From NCBI GenBank assembly GCA_008360975.2, contig CM039193.1:20505389-20569388 (forward strand): DNA of 64,000 nucleotides. Reading direction: 5' to 3'. This stretch comes from Lichenostomus cassidix (taxonomy: Eukaryota > Chordata > Aves > Passeriformes > Meliphagidae). This document shows, in pieces, positions 13,282-25,684 of the stretch; within the stretch, counting starts at the first letter, position 1, and every line of letters starts with the position of its first letter. The notes below the pieces were generated by a model that was not told the DNA's origin, did no database searches, and saw nothing but the letters and a program-made list of their open reading frames with translations. Made by a program: the position numbers and the translations under genes.

Positions 13282-13960
13282 AGAATGATTTGGGGTTTGA
13301 TGGGATTTTAAGATTGTCTCATTTCAACAAGATGTTCCTGCCATGGGCAGGGACATCTTCCACTATCCCAGGGTGCTCCAAGGTCCATTCAACCTGGCTT
13401 TGGACACTCCAAGGGACGGGGCAGCCCCAGCTTCTCTGGGCAATTTGCGCCAGTGTGGCTAGCACAGGTTTTTCCCATGAGAAATTTTCTTGTGTTTTAT
13501 AAATAAAGATAAAGTTTGGATGTTGTTGGAACAGTGTCCCAGAACTTGGACAGTGCAGGCCTGGCCAATCAGGCCTGGGGGAAGGCTTCTGACTGACCAA
13601 TCTGGGTGACTTTTGAGAACTCTATATATGTGATGAAATCAAAACAATAAAGGTCATTCCTTCTTGCCACTGAGAACTGGTGCCTTCATTACTCTACTAG
13701 CTGCTCAACAGCGACACGCCAGGGCCTCACCACTCTCATGTCCAAGAATTGCTTTCTAAAATCCAATCTAACCCTGCCCTCTGGCAGTGGGAAGCCATTC
13801 CCCCTTGTCCTGTCACTCCAGTCCCTGGTCCAAAGTCCTTCTCTAGATCTCACAGAGACTCTTTAGGCACTGGAAGAGGCTTTAAGATCTTCTGAGAGCC
13901 TACTCTTCTTCAGACTGAACACCCCCAGCTCGCTCAACCTGGCTCCAGTCCTAGCTAGTA
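13282..13960 (-). mobile_element. CR1 LINE 3' end, split by an LTR insertion
   Basis: Two halves of one CR1 3' end, 13282-13453 and 13717-13960, read continuously once the LTR at 13454-13716 is removed. The left half runs from the eroded terminus through the 'cttctctgggcaatttgcgc' block. The right half resumes with ccagggcctcaccactctcatg and continues through ccattcccccttgtcctgtc and cttcagactgaacacccccag. Minus orientation. The break lies in the middle of the normally contiguous 'gcaacctgtgccagggcctcac' motif, which fixes the order of events: CR1 first, LTR later. Confidence 0.93.
13454..13716 (+). mobile_element. Short solo LTR nested in CR1, 6-bp TSD
   Basis: The 263-bp element starts TGTGGCTAGC and ends GCGACA. 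It is flanked by a perfect 6-bp duplication, CGCCAG, at 13448-13453 and 13717-13722. It has a TATA-like tctatatatg near 13623 and AATAAA near 13646, in the expected order for a compact plus-strand LTR. A 6-bp duplication is typical of ERVK-type integration. No internal retroviral region is present. Confidence 0.92.
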
Positions 13961-13999
13961 CAATCATAGGACTGCACACTTTTAACTACCGTTGCATAT

Positions 14000-15260
14000 T
14001 TCCCATGCTGCATTCATGTTCAGAGAGGAATTTAAGCTGGACCCCAATGAAGCCAATGTACTGGCTGGAGAGTCTGGAATGCCTTTGCACTGTCCTTCAG
14101 GTGCTCTCCTGCTGGCCTGTGAACCCTCTCCAGGCTCTGGGAATCTCTTGTCACTGACATCAAACCAGAAAGAGTGGGATGGATTGAGCTTCTTCTACTT
14201 TAGCTGAAAGCCTTCTTCACCAGCTTGACAAGGCTACGAGTGAAGATATTCTTCCCCTTCCCTGATAGCTGGATCCCATCTGCCCTCAGCAGACACGGCT
14301 TCCAATGCTAGTCCCACAGACTAAGTAGCTGAACCCCTGGCTGGAACGGCACCAGTACCATAACCATTTGTTGAATAACCAGATTCAAATGGTTCTTTCA
14401 AACCCCTTCCCTTTGACTGGAAAGAATGATGAACCTAGCTATGTTTCAGAGTCCCTTACTACCTCTCCAAGGGTTCTGTAATCCTTCTTGATAGTCCTCA
14501 GACTGCTCCTGGCTGTGTAACTGGTGCCTATGTGAAACACCAACAGTCGACTGGGTGAAGCTTGGTTGTCTCTTGGTGACATACCCAATAGCCCATGCCC
14601 CCAGTGCACAGCACACCTTTCTAGAGAGTGTGTCAGCTTGGCGTATGGGTGCCACTCTACGTGTCTGAAGAGACTTACCTACTACTGTGCCTTTCCTCAG
14701 TTGTGCTGGTTGTGACATAGGGAGCAGACAGGGCTGCCTCACTCAGCTCCAACATCTTCCTCTCATGCTGTGAGTCTTTCCTCTCCAGTCTGTAGAGAAG
14801 TGAAGTGGATCTGAAAGGGCCCTTCAGGCTCCAGGGAAAGGCTCTTCCTCCTGCCAGTCCTTGCTGTTGCAAGCTGCCATCCTTTTGCATTACTGCCCCT
14901 CACTCTTCTGTTTTTGGGGAAGTTTTGGGCTATTTGGCTGCAAAATGCATGTCCACTGCAGACTGCACTTGGAACTAGCTGTCAAACTCTTCTCAGCCTC
15001 CCAGGCTTTACACAACCTTCTCAGATCCTCCTGAAGCTCAGCCACCTGCCGCAGGTGGTCCTTTACCTGGACACACCCTTTGCAGGCAGCTCTGCTGCCC
15101 ATACCTGTCCCAGGTCCAGGTGGTGCCTAGAGGCTGAGGTCCACACTGCATCATCTCCCTTCAACAGCTCCCTTGGGGAAGAGGCATCTGCCACAGCCAG
15201 GATATGTGGTGCAGACCCGCTCTCAGCCAGAGCTGCAGCCTCTGCTCTCAGAGGAGTGCC
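14000..15260 (-). pseudogene. CR1 LINE ORF1 relic (coiled coil and esterase-like part)
   Basis: On the minus strand, the frame at 14890-15102 reads CKGCVQVKDHLRQVAELQED and onward. This matches the avian CR1 ORF1 pattern of a C-x2-C knuckle, then CVQV, then a leucine-rich coiled coil. Further along, a frame over about 14446-14742 has VVGKSLQ...TLSRKVCCALGA, which I read as a decayed form of the ORF1 esterase-like domain (family consensus as I recall it, IGDSLLRG...REVCCLPGA). The order, coiled coil then esterase, is the family order. Stops and frame shifts break it, so no functional protein is made. This 5' part of CR1 is rarely kept, since most copies are 5'-truncated. Boundaries are approximate. 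Confidence 0.7.
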
Positions 15261-18200
15261 CCCAGTTGCGCTTGAGGGCCAAGTAGGATGGTACTCTCAG
15301 CCCATGCAGGTGGTCACACAACTGGGTCTAGTGGCTGAGTTATTTGTTAGACTGGGCTGTTCTGTGTTACGAAGTCAGACTCCATCAACTTCATCATTAT
15401 TCAAAGTCAATTTAATGAGCAAACATACACCACACAGACACAGAATTAATTTGCTCTCTGGCACTTCTTTCCTGTGTGGGGTCAAAGAGAAGAGTGGCCA
15501 AGGCTCAATTTCAGCCTTTCAACCAAGCTGGCTGTCAAACTCCACAGTGCAGGTTTGGCAGGGGCTGACAAGGGATGCGTCACCATCCCCATTTTGGTGC
15601 TAGCCAGAGAGCTCCTTTGAAGCTATCTCCCAACTCGCTTCATGCTACTGTGTTTTGCTTTGTAGCTCAGCACAGTCTCAGAGCATATGACTCCTTAAGA
15701 GGAAATGAAGTTAGGAGAGGCATTCACTGAGTGTGTCAAGCATACAACAGCAGCTGACAGACGTGGTCTTGCAGGGCCTACTATGAGCTGACCTATTATA
15801 AAAGCCCTTCAGACTCACACCCAGGGTAGATGGTAGTCCTCAGCACCACCTTCCTTCCATAGATCCAATTCTATAGGCAGTAATTACTCATGTAGGCATA
15901 GCAAATACAAGCTATTTTTCCTTTCTTTGATATTTTTAACCTCAAAGTAAATGCTTTACCTAAGCAAAATCTACCACTAAATATTAAAAACCAAAAATAC
16001 ATCCTAAGCAGAAAAATGTCAACTATAACTGCTTCCCACTCCTGAAACAGAAACAGAAATTTCCCACTCAGAAACAGAAATATTCCAGTAACTGTTTATA
16101 CTCCTCTCTTACAAGCCAAATCCAGTCTTCCCCACACCTGACACAAAAGAGAAGACAACCACAAAGTCCAGTCTATTCAGGAGAAGGTGAGAGCAGACTT
16201 CTCAGCAGGAATTTCTAACAGGCAGCATCCACTGAAAAAATGTTTGTAAGAGACTGTTAATCTCTGCATCCCAAATCACAGTTGCCATAATAGATGTCAA
16301 AGGTACAGAGAGAGAGCAGATCCATCTGGCTGCAAGGGAGCCTGTGTGTCTATACACCCTGAATCAAGATGAAACCTTAAAGGTTATCAAAAACACTACC
16401 AGTTCTTCATGCAAAGAGCTATCTTGCGGGTAACACACTAGCCTAGATCCAGCCGAAGCTTTTGGGCAGTCTTAAAGCTGAATCAAGTCCAACAGGGTTT
16501 TCCAGACAGTTCAAATAACCTAATATATAATATATTACATATATAAAATAATATAATATAATATAATAATATAATATAATATAATATAATATATAATAAT
16601 AATAAAATAACTCTTTTTTACAGACTCCAAAAAGAGTCCTCAACTGACCAAGATAAAGTATGGAAGAGGCAAAAAGCTTCAGTAAACCAGAAGAAACAAG
16701 GCCAGTCCTCTTCTTGACTTTCTCAACTGTTGTCAGAGGTCCAACTGAGCTGACAAAGATCAAAAAGCATTACCTCAAAGCTCAATTCAGAGGTAGCTGA
16801 TCCAATCAGATTAAAGTTTACTAAAGTTTACTGTATACTAACATCTAAAAGTTCAGTTGATTTAATCATACAGTGTCAGTACTTGAAACAGGACAAGTTT
16901 CTGACTCTCCTGATTAGAAACCATCAAGCAACTAAGTGCAAAATATGGTCTGCCTAACTGCAGAGAAAGCTAGAACTCTAGAGCAGCACCTTACCTCTCA
17001 GTAACCTCCTAGTTCCATGCTCAGTTGTTCTGGGTGAAATCTGAAAATACTCTAGGTAACTAAAGAGGTTAATACAGTTACTTAAAAAAAAAAAATCAGT
17101 CTACTGCAATACACCATACATTTACCCCCAGTGCTCCAAGGTAAAGATATGGTGTTGCTATTACCCAAAGGAGAATAAAAAGCTCCGAAGTCTCCAATAT
17201 AATAAAAGGAGCCCTCCCTCACAAACTGCAGAGCAGCAACGGTGCCAGAATTAAGTTGTGTTATGGCTCAAGGCACCAGAATGTCTTACCGCAGTGCCAA
17301 GTAAAGCCACTTCAATGCGGTGTCCCTATGCCCCATCAGGGATTGCAAACCCTGTGTTTAGGAGCATGGAAAGAAGCTAAGAGATTTATGAGAATCAGCA
17401 GGGCTGCATCTTGAGTTTCCTACAACACCCACTTTTTCCAGTGAAGGAGATTTGTGGTCTTCTGAGGACTCAATCAAATGCCACTTTACTCAATACAAAA
17501 AGATGTAACTCCACCACAACAACAGCTTCTAGTGAAAGAAATATTTTCCTGACAGACATCTTACAGATTCCTTAAACACACATCTTTCTAGTTTTGCCTT
17601 TAGTGTTGCTGCCAAGACTGCTGGCTGCCAGTGCAGTAGCAACTCAAATTTGCAATGGGGGAGGGGGGCAGGGGAAGCATTCCTAACAGTATTAGCAATT
17701 AGGAGTTTCCTGCAACACCAGCAGAGCACTGGTGAACAGCTGCAGAAATGCAGAAAATGCTTTTCTTCTCTCAGACATGGTCAGCCATTATAAGAGGCCA
17801 AGACAATTTCTGTTACCATTGTGACTGCCTACAGGACCCCCAGAACTCCAGCAGAGTCAGCAGTTCACACTATCCCCCAACGAATAACACCGCTGCAGAA
17901 GTCCTTTCTTTGGCAGAAACCAAACTGCCCCACTTTTCAGCATCCCATTTTTCCCCTGCCCTCATGTAACCATCTGAGCCACTGATCGCAAAACATATTT
18001 ACCTCAAGAATGACAGATACCTTTAACTGCTGCAGTTTTTTCCAATCTTCCAAACTGAAAGAAATATAGTCTTTCCAGATGGATCCATGTACTTCACAAA
18101 CTGAAGCACAAAAGGAACTTCTTCAATCAACTTCTACTGTAACACACACATCCCCATCTGACAAAGAGGAAAATGAAAGGGGAAAAAATAAAGTTTTGTT

Positions 18201-18815
18201 CCTAATTTATTTTCCCTTTGGAACAGAGGGGTGTAACAGGGAGTAAACATGGTTTTTTCTGTCATTTCCTGCTTTTATGGACCAAAGTTTTTCATGCCAC
18301 ATAAACATTAAAACTCCTATCAAGCCTTTAATTAGAGAGTGGAAAAGATAACAGAAAAACTATTTATAATAGCCTGGGCTTTTTCCTAATGATACTGACA
18401 TGCTGAAGACAATCCTTAACTGTTAAGCACCCCAGATCTTAAACTAAAATTACTTTACAATCTGTATCGTCAAACACTTTTAAAGACAATCTAAGGAGAT
18501 TACCCAACATTTGAATATGGACGACACTCATGACACGACTTGTAGGGAACTCTACATTTGGTTCAGATCTCTGAGCATACTTGGGACCTAAATCTGGGGA
18601 AAATAAATATCAATTTTCTTACAAAGCTGGATCTAACTACAAGGGAATATACTGAACCCCCATGAATTCAGAAGAATACCTTTTTCCCCTAACAAGACAC
18701 CGGTACAAATTTTTCCTCTGCTGTTCTGGGTCTGATTACTATTGCAGGCTGACTACAGCACTAAAAACTCAAGTAACAGTTCTTGTTTCTGAAGTGTCAT
18801 CCTAAAAAAACCCTA
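15261..18815. other. Non-coding stretch with an AT microsatellite
   Basis: No gene recognised. The part at 15340-15660 has moderate GC and looks repeat-derived (possibly old LTR sequence), but no ends or duplications could be fixed. The AT repeat at 16521-16610 is listed separately. Confidence 0.55.
16521..16610. repeat. AT-rich microsatellite (ATAAT/TAATA type)
   Basis: About 90 bp made almost only of A and T in irregular ataat and taa units, with a run of six near-perfect 5-bp 'aatat' steps in the middle. It is likely length-polymorphic. Open frames across it rich in Tyr and Ile are artefacts of the repeat. Confidence 0.95.
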
Positions 18816-19214
18816 TGTCCTGGTTCTGGTCAGGAAGGGTTAATTTTTGCTGTAGAACCCAGAGGTTATTCCATACCACTTTCCATCATTTTCCAGGATG
18901 GGGGAAAGGGTCCCTTCCAGATGGCGCAGCGTGGCGTGGTCAGGTATTGTCAGTGGTCCCGCGTGGTGATGAGCACCCACATGTGAATCGTTGGCCTTTT
19001 CTCTGTTCATTCTGTATTACTGTTGTTGCCTTTACTGTTAATTTTCTTACCTCATTGCTATTTCCAGTAAATTGATCTTAACTCATGATCTTCATCTTTT
19101 ATGCCTCCAATTCTCCTATCTAGCTGCCACAGGGGAGAGAGCAAGTGGAGCATGGTTTGGAAGGAGTCTTGGTGGGAACACTACATAGAAGAGCACCATT
19201 CCCAAACCATGACA
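18816..19214 (+). mobile_element. Solo LTR (passerine ERVL-like)
   Basis: Starts TGTCCTGGTTCTGG followed by gggttaattttt. The 3' part carries a TTTCCAGTAAATTGATCTTAAC block like the usual 'aataaattg...tctcaaccc' R/U5 of songbird ERVL LTRs. It ends ACCATGACA. Length is 399 bp, plus orientation. The 5-bp flanks (CCCTA and CCATG) do not match, so the duplication has decayed or one end is misplaced. No internal retroviral sequence is attached. Confidence 0.75.
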
Positions 19215-20879
19215 CCATGAAACTAAGCATGACTGTACAAAGTGCAGAAAACACGTCACTGTTTATAATAATCCTGGCTACATGATGCAAAACTGGCGGT
19301 GAGCCCACGTTTACAAACACTGCAAGCCCAATTTTAATAGTGGGTTAGCATATTGAACTCAGGAGACAATGCTCCTTGTCTAGTGGAAAATCCATCCAAG
19401 GATCCAATAATATATAATATATAACTAAAGCTGAGATCATGTTTCCAAGGATCTGCTGTTTGCTTCGACTGGGATGAAGCCATTCCAGCATGTATACAAC
19501 ACAATACTATTTTTGAAGGTCTTCTGAAAAACAAAACACACCCAAAAAAACCCAAACAAACAAAATAACCAAACCAAACAAACAGAAGAAGAAAAAAACC
19601 CAAACACCCCCCCAAAAAAAAAACCTCAAAAAAACCAACCACAACGTCCCCATCCCCCCCCAAAAAAATTCACAAAAAACCCCCAACAAAAACAAGAAAA
19701 ACACCCACAAAACAGTACTTGTAACAAAGATTTAGGTACCTTCCCAGCCAGAAGACCCTTAGCCATGCTGGCCAGACCTCAGCTGAGTTTAAATGAACAG
19801 CCCCAAAGAGGCAGGTGCTGATTACATGCAAGTTGCTTTATCACAAGAGAGGTTAAAGGGTGCTCCTAATTTGGAGACTAGCACAGAGAAACTAATCAAA
19901 TCTGAACACTAATAGCTCTTTTTACATTGTCAGTATGACAGAAGCTGAGGGAAGGAAGAAACTGGAGGTGGTTGCATTAACTTTCCAGAACAGTTAGTGT
20001 GCTAGGAATGTATTCAGAAGCAAGTCTGCCTGTGGATCTGACCTATCAGCTTAGACCTAACATTCAGAAGACAATTGTCAGCACTGAAAAACAGACTGGT
20101 AGGAAGGATAGTAATTTTCCTGATTTCTCTCAAAAAGCAATCAGTTTTATAAAACCCAAAAAACCCAAACCTACAAGCCAAAACCCATTAGATTTAATAT
20201 CAGTAATCAACAAAACATGAAAACACATTTAATTCAATTTTCCTTGTATTTAGACTACACAGAGAACAGATGCAATGGGTTGGACTGATGAGACAGCAGC
20301 AATGCTGACCTGTTTAGGTCAACTCCAAGTAAGAGACCAGAGATGTCAATAACTTTACTGAATATGCTACATATTTCAGCCAGACTACAGAATCAAAGGC
20401 TGTTACTATCTAGCTTCTATAAACATTTCCAAGCTATTTGTAAGCTGCTGTAGAAATCCACAGCTGAGCTACACTACAAATCCTGCATAAATCAGCCTTT
20501 ATCATGACTGCCATTAAATGAATGAAAAAATAACAGTGTAAAAAAAAGCAGACTTCCAGTTTTTGTGGGCTTTTTGTTTAAACAAACTAGCTCAAATCCT
20601 GCAATTGTGACATCCAGCTCTTAAAAATGCATTTGATGTATTTCAAAAGGAAGAGAAAAAAAACCTGAACACTACAGTTTAATCAATACCAGCAAGTTGA
20701 AATGAAGACTCTACACCACATCTTGAATAGGCCAGGTGGGTGCAGTGAGTGGGGATAAATTCAGAGTCAGCTGAAGAGTCAGCTAAAGATGCAAGAACAC
20801 ATTTTCATCACTGAAAACCAAACCCATTACAAGTCAGAGCCAAAACAAGGAAGTGTAACAATCCACATCTAGTAGAATA
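19215..20879. other. Non-coding stretch with an A/C tract
   Basis: Contains the A/C-only tract listed separately; otherwise unique AT-rich sequence without recognisable genes. Confidence 0.6.
19526..19713. repeat. Strand-asymmetric A/C low-complexity tract
   Basis: About 190 bp composed almost wholly of A and C on the plus strand, in caaa, ccaaa, cccaaaa and longer C-run units, with only a handful of G or T. The minus strand is correspondingly G/T only, which creates open frames rich in Phe, Gly, Val and Leu that are artefacts. Confidence 0.9.
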
Positions 20880-20990
20880 TTCATAGAATTATAGAATCAC
20901 AGATGGTTTGGGTTGGAAAGGACCTTAAAGACTACCACATTCCAACCCCTGTGCCATGGGCATGGACACTTTCTACTAGACTGGGTTTCT
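20880..20990 (-). mobile_element. CR1 LINE, very short 3'-end fragment
   Basis: The plus strand reads tcatagaattatagaatcac, then atggtttgggttggaaagga and cttaaagac, followed by gtgccatgggcatggacact. This is the reverse-complemented CR1 3' terminus including two octamer copies. It is 5'-truncated after about 110 bp. Confidence 0.95.
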
Positions 20991-23900
20991 AACATGGAAA
21001 AGAAAGACCTATTTGATAAATATGGTCCTTATGAAGAAAAATCTTGTTAATTACATTTCTTTTATTGTGGGCATTAATTACCCATTCATTCAATAGACAC
21101 ATTTCCACAAGCCTATTACTCAGCTGTAACACCACCTAAAAATACATATAATTAAGAAGCATCATTTCAAGCAAAACTCTGACTATAAATCCAGCAGTAA
21201 CTTGAACACCACCACCATATTTCCACTTCAGACTCCCTTCTGGATAAGCATTTTTCCAACAGATTCGCTTTCTCTGGGATTCTCTGGGCATGCAATCTCG
21301 AAGATCAGCTCTAGCCCTTGTAGTGGTTACCCATTGACATTAGAAGACATCCAAGAAGCAATACCCAGGCAAAGCACGGCCTATGCTGTTCAGAGAAGGC
21401 TTTATCTTGTTCCAGCCTGTGGAGTGTGACCTCCCTCCAATATATCTATCTGGCAGCAGAATCATCAGGGGAAAAACTGTAAAATTTCTTTGGGTCATGT
21501 CTTTTAACACCAAAGTTGCGGAGAAGCATACTCTGCTTCTAAGTGAAATAAGTAACAGTCATCATCGTTACACCTGACAGAAAAATAAGGATTTGGATTT
21601 GAAGGTGTGCCACAAGCCTTCTCAGCAAGGGCATACCACTGCAATCTCCAGCATCAGCTTAAAAAATCCTTGAACAACCATCTAATTTTCAAGTCTTAAA
21701 AAAATAACAAACAAAACCAAAACTGAAGTTACAGAATCATATTTGAACTACTCCTCCGTTTATAACTGTGCTCCCTTTGAAAACCCTTACCAACATTTTA
21801 AAAAGAAAAAAGTATTTTATTTCATAAAAAAGCATTCTAAGGCCTTTACTGCAAATGATGATTCTGCAGTATTTTTAGAAACTAAGGCACATGTCATTTA
21901 AACATCTTTAATGCATTTCAAAAGATAGATCAATATATTGATTTACTTATCAAACGGAAATTAGATGAAGTCTCATCTTTTTCCCCCACTACATGGTGAA
22001 ATAAAAAATCAGGTTTTACAGCCAAGCACCTCCTCACTAGGTGCCTGGATTCCCTGTGGCATGCATGGTTGAAAGTAATGACAATGATGATGGATTTTGT
22101 TACTTATCATATTGCCGTACCCAGCAGTCTTCAAGCTACACCAAGAGATTACATGCTCGAAATTATGATTTAATAATAATAATAAATTAAATATTTTAAT
22201 AATATTTTAATAAGCGATTTTAATAAAGTCGCTTTTTCCATCACAAGATAGGAAATTCAGTGGGGGGGTGGGGATTAAATAAAATAAAATAAAGAATCAG
22301 GGAAACAGCAGCACAATTACACAGTTATCATAACTCCACAAACACAATCTGTCTAAACGTTAATGTTTCGGATTTCAAACTAAAGTTTTAGAGGGCTGAA
22401 AGCACAAATGTGCATTTTTGCAATCTGGTCTCCAGAAGGATCTGAAGATCAAGGCTAAGCTCAGCTCAAACTACAGTAACTCAGGGTTTATTATTTTTAT
22501 TAGTCAGCCAAGCAGATGTCACAGCAGAAACATCTTGGGAAAAGATTTCATCAGGAATATCTTGGAGCTTCCACAGGACTGGAATATGTCAGAGGGAAGA
22601 GACCAAGAACAGTGTCAAATGGACAGAAAAAATAAGTGGTATGTTGATGCTGAGCCACATCAGCAGTACACAAGGGTTCTTCAGGCACTGTGAAGTGGGA
22701 CAAACAGGTGAGCAGGACTCAACAGGAATTCCATGTTCATCCAGTGAAGCTGATGCAATAAATCAGGAAACAGGAGACAGGATAATCTAACGTGTTTGGC
22801 AGATTTGGAATACACTCTTAGCAGCCAATATCCTTTGTGGTTGGGAGACCCAAGCAATGTAGGTGCAAAAGCAGATGTAGGAGAATCAAACAGCCAAGTT
22901 TAAAACCTATGCTCTCAAGGTTTAAGATTTTTAAGAGCATTTCACCAAGCCTCTTCCAAGATTACAGGCACCACTTATGACTCCTGGGTTTCTGACCCTC
23001 CATTGAAGAGAGAGCAAACCACCACTCTACAGAGGCTCTGTTGCCATCAAAAATTATTCAGCAAGGTCCTGCTCAATTCTCCACAGTGAAACCTAATCCA
23101 ACAAGGAGAGAAAAGGGACCAATAAAATAGTGCACACTGTGCAGTTGGACAGAACTCATCTGCGGGTTCCTTACAGCTTTGGATGAATCAGCTCAAATCC
23201 AAAATGCAACACTTTGCACAAAGGAGTGGGGTGGAAGATTCACCATCAGGTATATTGTCATGATACAAGATTTTAACACTTCAAACATACAAGTAAAATA
23301 GTGGCACAACTCTGTATACAGTTTCTGAACAACTAGAAATTCTGTTACCAGCCATAAGAACATTTCAATTTCCGTGGAGGCCATGAATTCTGTGTTGATG
23401 AACCTTCCAGCTTTAAGGCACAATCCAATTTTTAAACAATTGAGTGTAGGGGAAAGAAAACAAACAACATAAAACTGCCTCTTGCTGCCAGTTATTCTGT
23501 ACCCAAACTTTGAAAACAAACGTTTTCAGTCTGTGGTCAGAACCCCGAAGTAGACAGTAGATAGTAGATAGACACAGCAGCCCTCCTATCCTCAAAATTT
23601 GCTTCGGCAGTTTCTTTGTCCTAATAAGAGGATTAGCAGTTATTGAAATAACTTTTGGGGCTTGCATGGTCTGGGAAATACCAAAAAAATCCACCAGACT
23701 ATCCTTTCAAGTGAATAAGAAAAGCATCTGTTCTGCATTCCAAGCGAAGCAACTTTTTTGACTGCACAACCATCAAGTACCCATAACTCCAACCAAAGAC
23801 CCAGTTCCAACAACTCCATACAGTATGGATGAGGCAGGTTTGTTTTTAATTATTATTTTTATTTTACTATTTTGAGGCAATCTTACTCTCCCCTAGCTCT

Positions 23901-25630
23901 GAACACTTGCACTTCCATCAGAAAATTAGGAATGGCAAAGCAAGGCACATATTTGCATAAGATGAAAAAAATGTTAAGAAATGCATTTCTCAACTGCACA
24001 ATAATTAGAGGGGGACTTCTCTACCCAACTTTGATATTTGGCTCTGCATTTCTACAGTTAAGAAACAGGCTGTAAGAATTTCAATAGCAATTAGTAAAAC
24101 AGATCCAGGAGAGCTCAGCAGGCAGCATTGTTCGTTCCTCCATGGGTACTTCACTCTGCATGAATGACTGCCACAGCCAGTGAGAGCAGTGAGAGCTATT
24201 CACAGAGGTAGAACACCTGGCTCCAACCCGAAACTGGAATGGCTGAGATTTTCCTCCAGGCAAAATTCATCTACCCCCAGTCCAGGGCTTTGCAGATACT
24301 CAACAAACAAGATAAAAAATGGGGAAAAGTATTAAATAGAAAAACCATATATGCTACTTCAATGCAAACCCCTAAGAGTTCCAAGATGCAGCTGTGCACG
24401 ACTACAGCCTGGAGGATGGATCTTAAGCACTGTCAGTTTTTGTAGCTTCAGCCACAGCTCCAGTACAACCATGACAACCAACAGCACAATTTTACCTGTG
24501 GGGGCACAATCTCTTTTCCCATCAAATTTAAGAAGGAATACAACACCCTTCTGCACTCCTGGCAGCTCACCAGCAGCAGCATGGAGCTCCAGTGGTTGAA
24601 CCAAGGGCCAGACCACTACCAGATCCCTGGGGCTCCAAATACATCTCCAAAGGTGTGTACAAGGTGGCTTGTGTGAGGAAGTTCCATCCTCCACTGAGAG
24701 CCTCCATGAGGAACCTTGCACATTTCTCCCTCACAGAGTAAGAACTAAGTGTGAGAACTGAGTCCACGTCATCCCCTGTCTTTCCCAGAAAAACTACAGC
24801 CAACGCAGGGCATGATACTGGATTGTAACAGCAAAGTCTAGGAAAAAATCAAACCCATAGGAAGCTGAGATATGGTGGTATTTTCATTCACTGGTCTGCA
24901 GGGAATTAACTCCTTTCTTTACTGTATTTATTTAGCTCTCTGATGGTGTTACCCTGGAGAACTTTTCCCTTACTTCTGCAGTGCCCACAGGTAAATCTCA
25001 CAGAGTGTTTTGAACAGATTTTTACTCTTTTACAGATTTCTCTTTTACAGATTTACTTACTAATTTTGACTTTAAATCCTCTTTCTTCAAAGTATTTTCC
25101 TACACCCCTATCAGGTTATTTTACACTGTACTCACTTTTTCCTTCTTTTCCATCTCAGTCTTCTATTCTACTACTTCATTCACTTCAGTTTTTACACGAA
25201 CATTTTTATTCAGCATTTTAAAGCAGTGGGTGAAATTCAAATCACAAGTTCCCATCAGACACATAGAGCCAGTGGCAGAAAACACAGCATCTCTGTAAAT
25301 CTCATTTGGAATTGAAACTGAATTACACTTAGCAGATGATTCATATCAAACATGGTAAACCCACATTTGGAGGCTTCTTTGGTCTTCCTTTCACAGCTCC
25401 TTGCCACAATGTTTGGTACATTAACTTTCACCCTGTTCCAACCTCAAGGGCCAAAATGATTGCTGAAGTAGCAAGAATCTCATTAATGTAAATATTTGCT
25501 CAGGGTTAAGTTACCAAGAGAGAATTTCTGCTCAGAGCCTGCAAGCCCAAAAAGAAAGAATTAAAAAGAGGCCAAGAGTTTAAGAAAACTAGAACCCAGT
25601 GTTAAATTCCTTCATTACAGTCAGACGCCT

Positions 25631-25684
25631 GCCTGTTTTTCAAAAGTATAAAATACTGCCTGTTTTTCAGAAGTATAAAATAAA
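25631..25684. repeat. Tandem duplication, 27-bp unit x 2
   Basis: The unit gcctgtttttcaRaagtata plus aaatact is present twice in a row with one clear substitution before the tail diverges. Direct replication slippage is the simplest origin. Confidence 0.9.

Noticed and set aside
14914..15603. Open frame of 229 codons on the plus strand
   Set aside because: It runs antisense to the CR1 ORF1 relic and has no recognisable domain; it is a shadow of the repeat.
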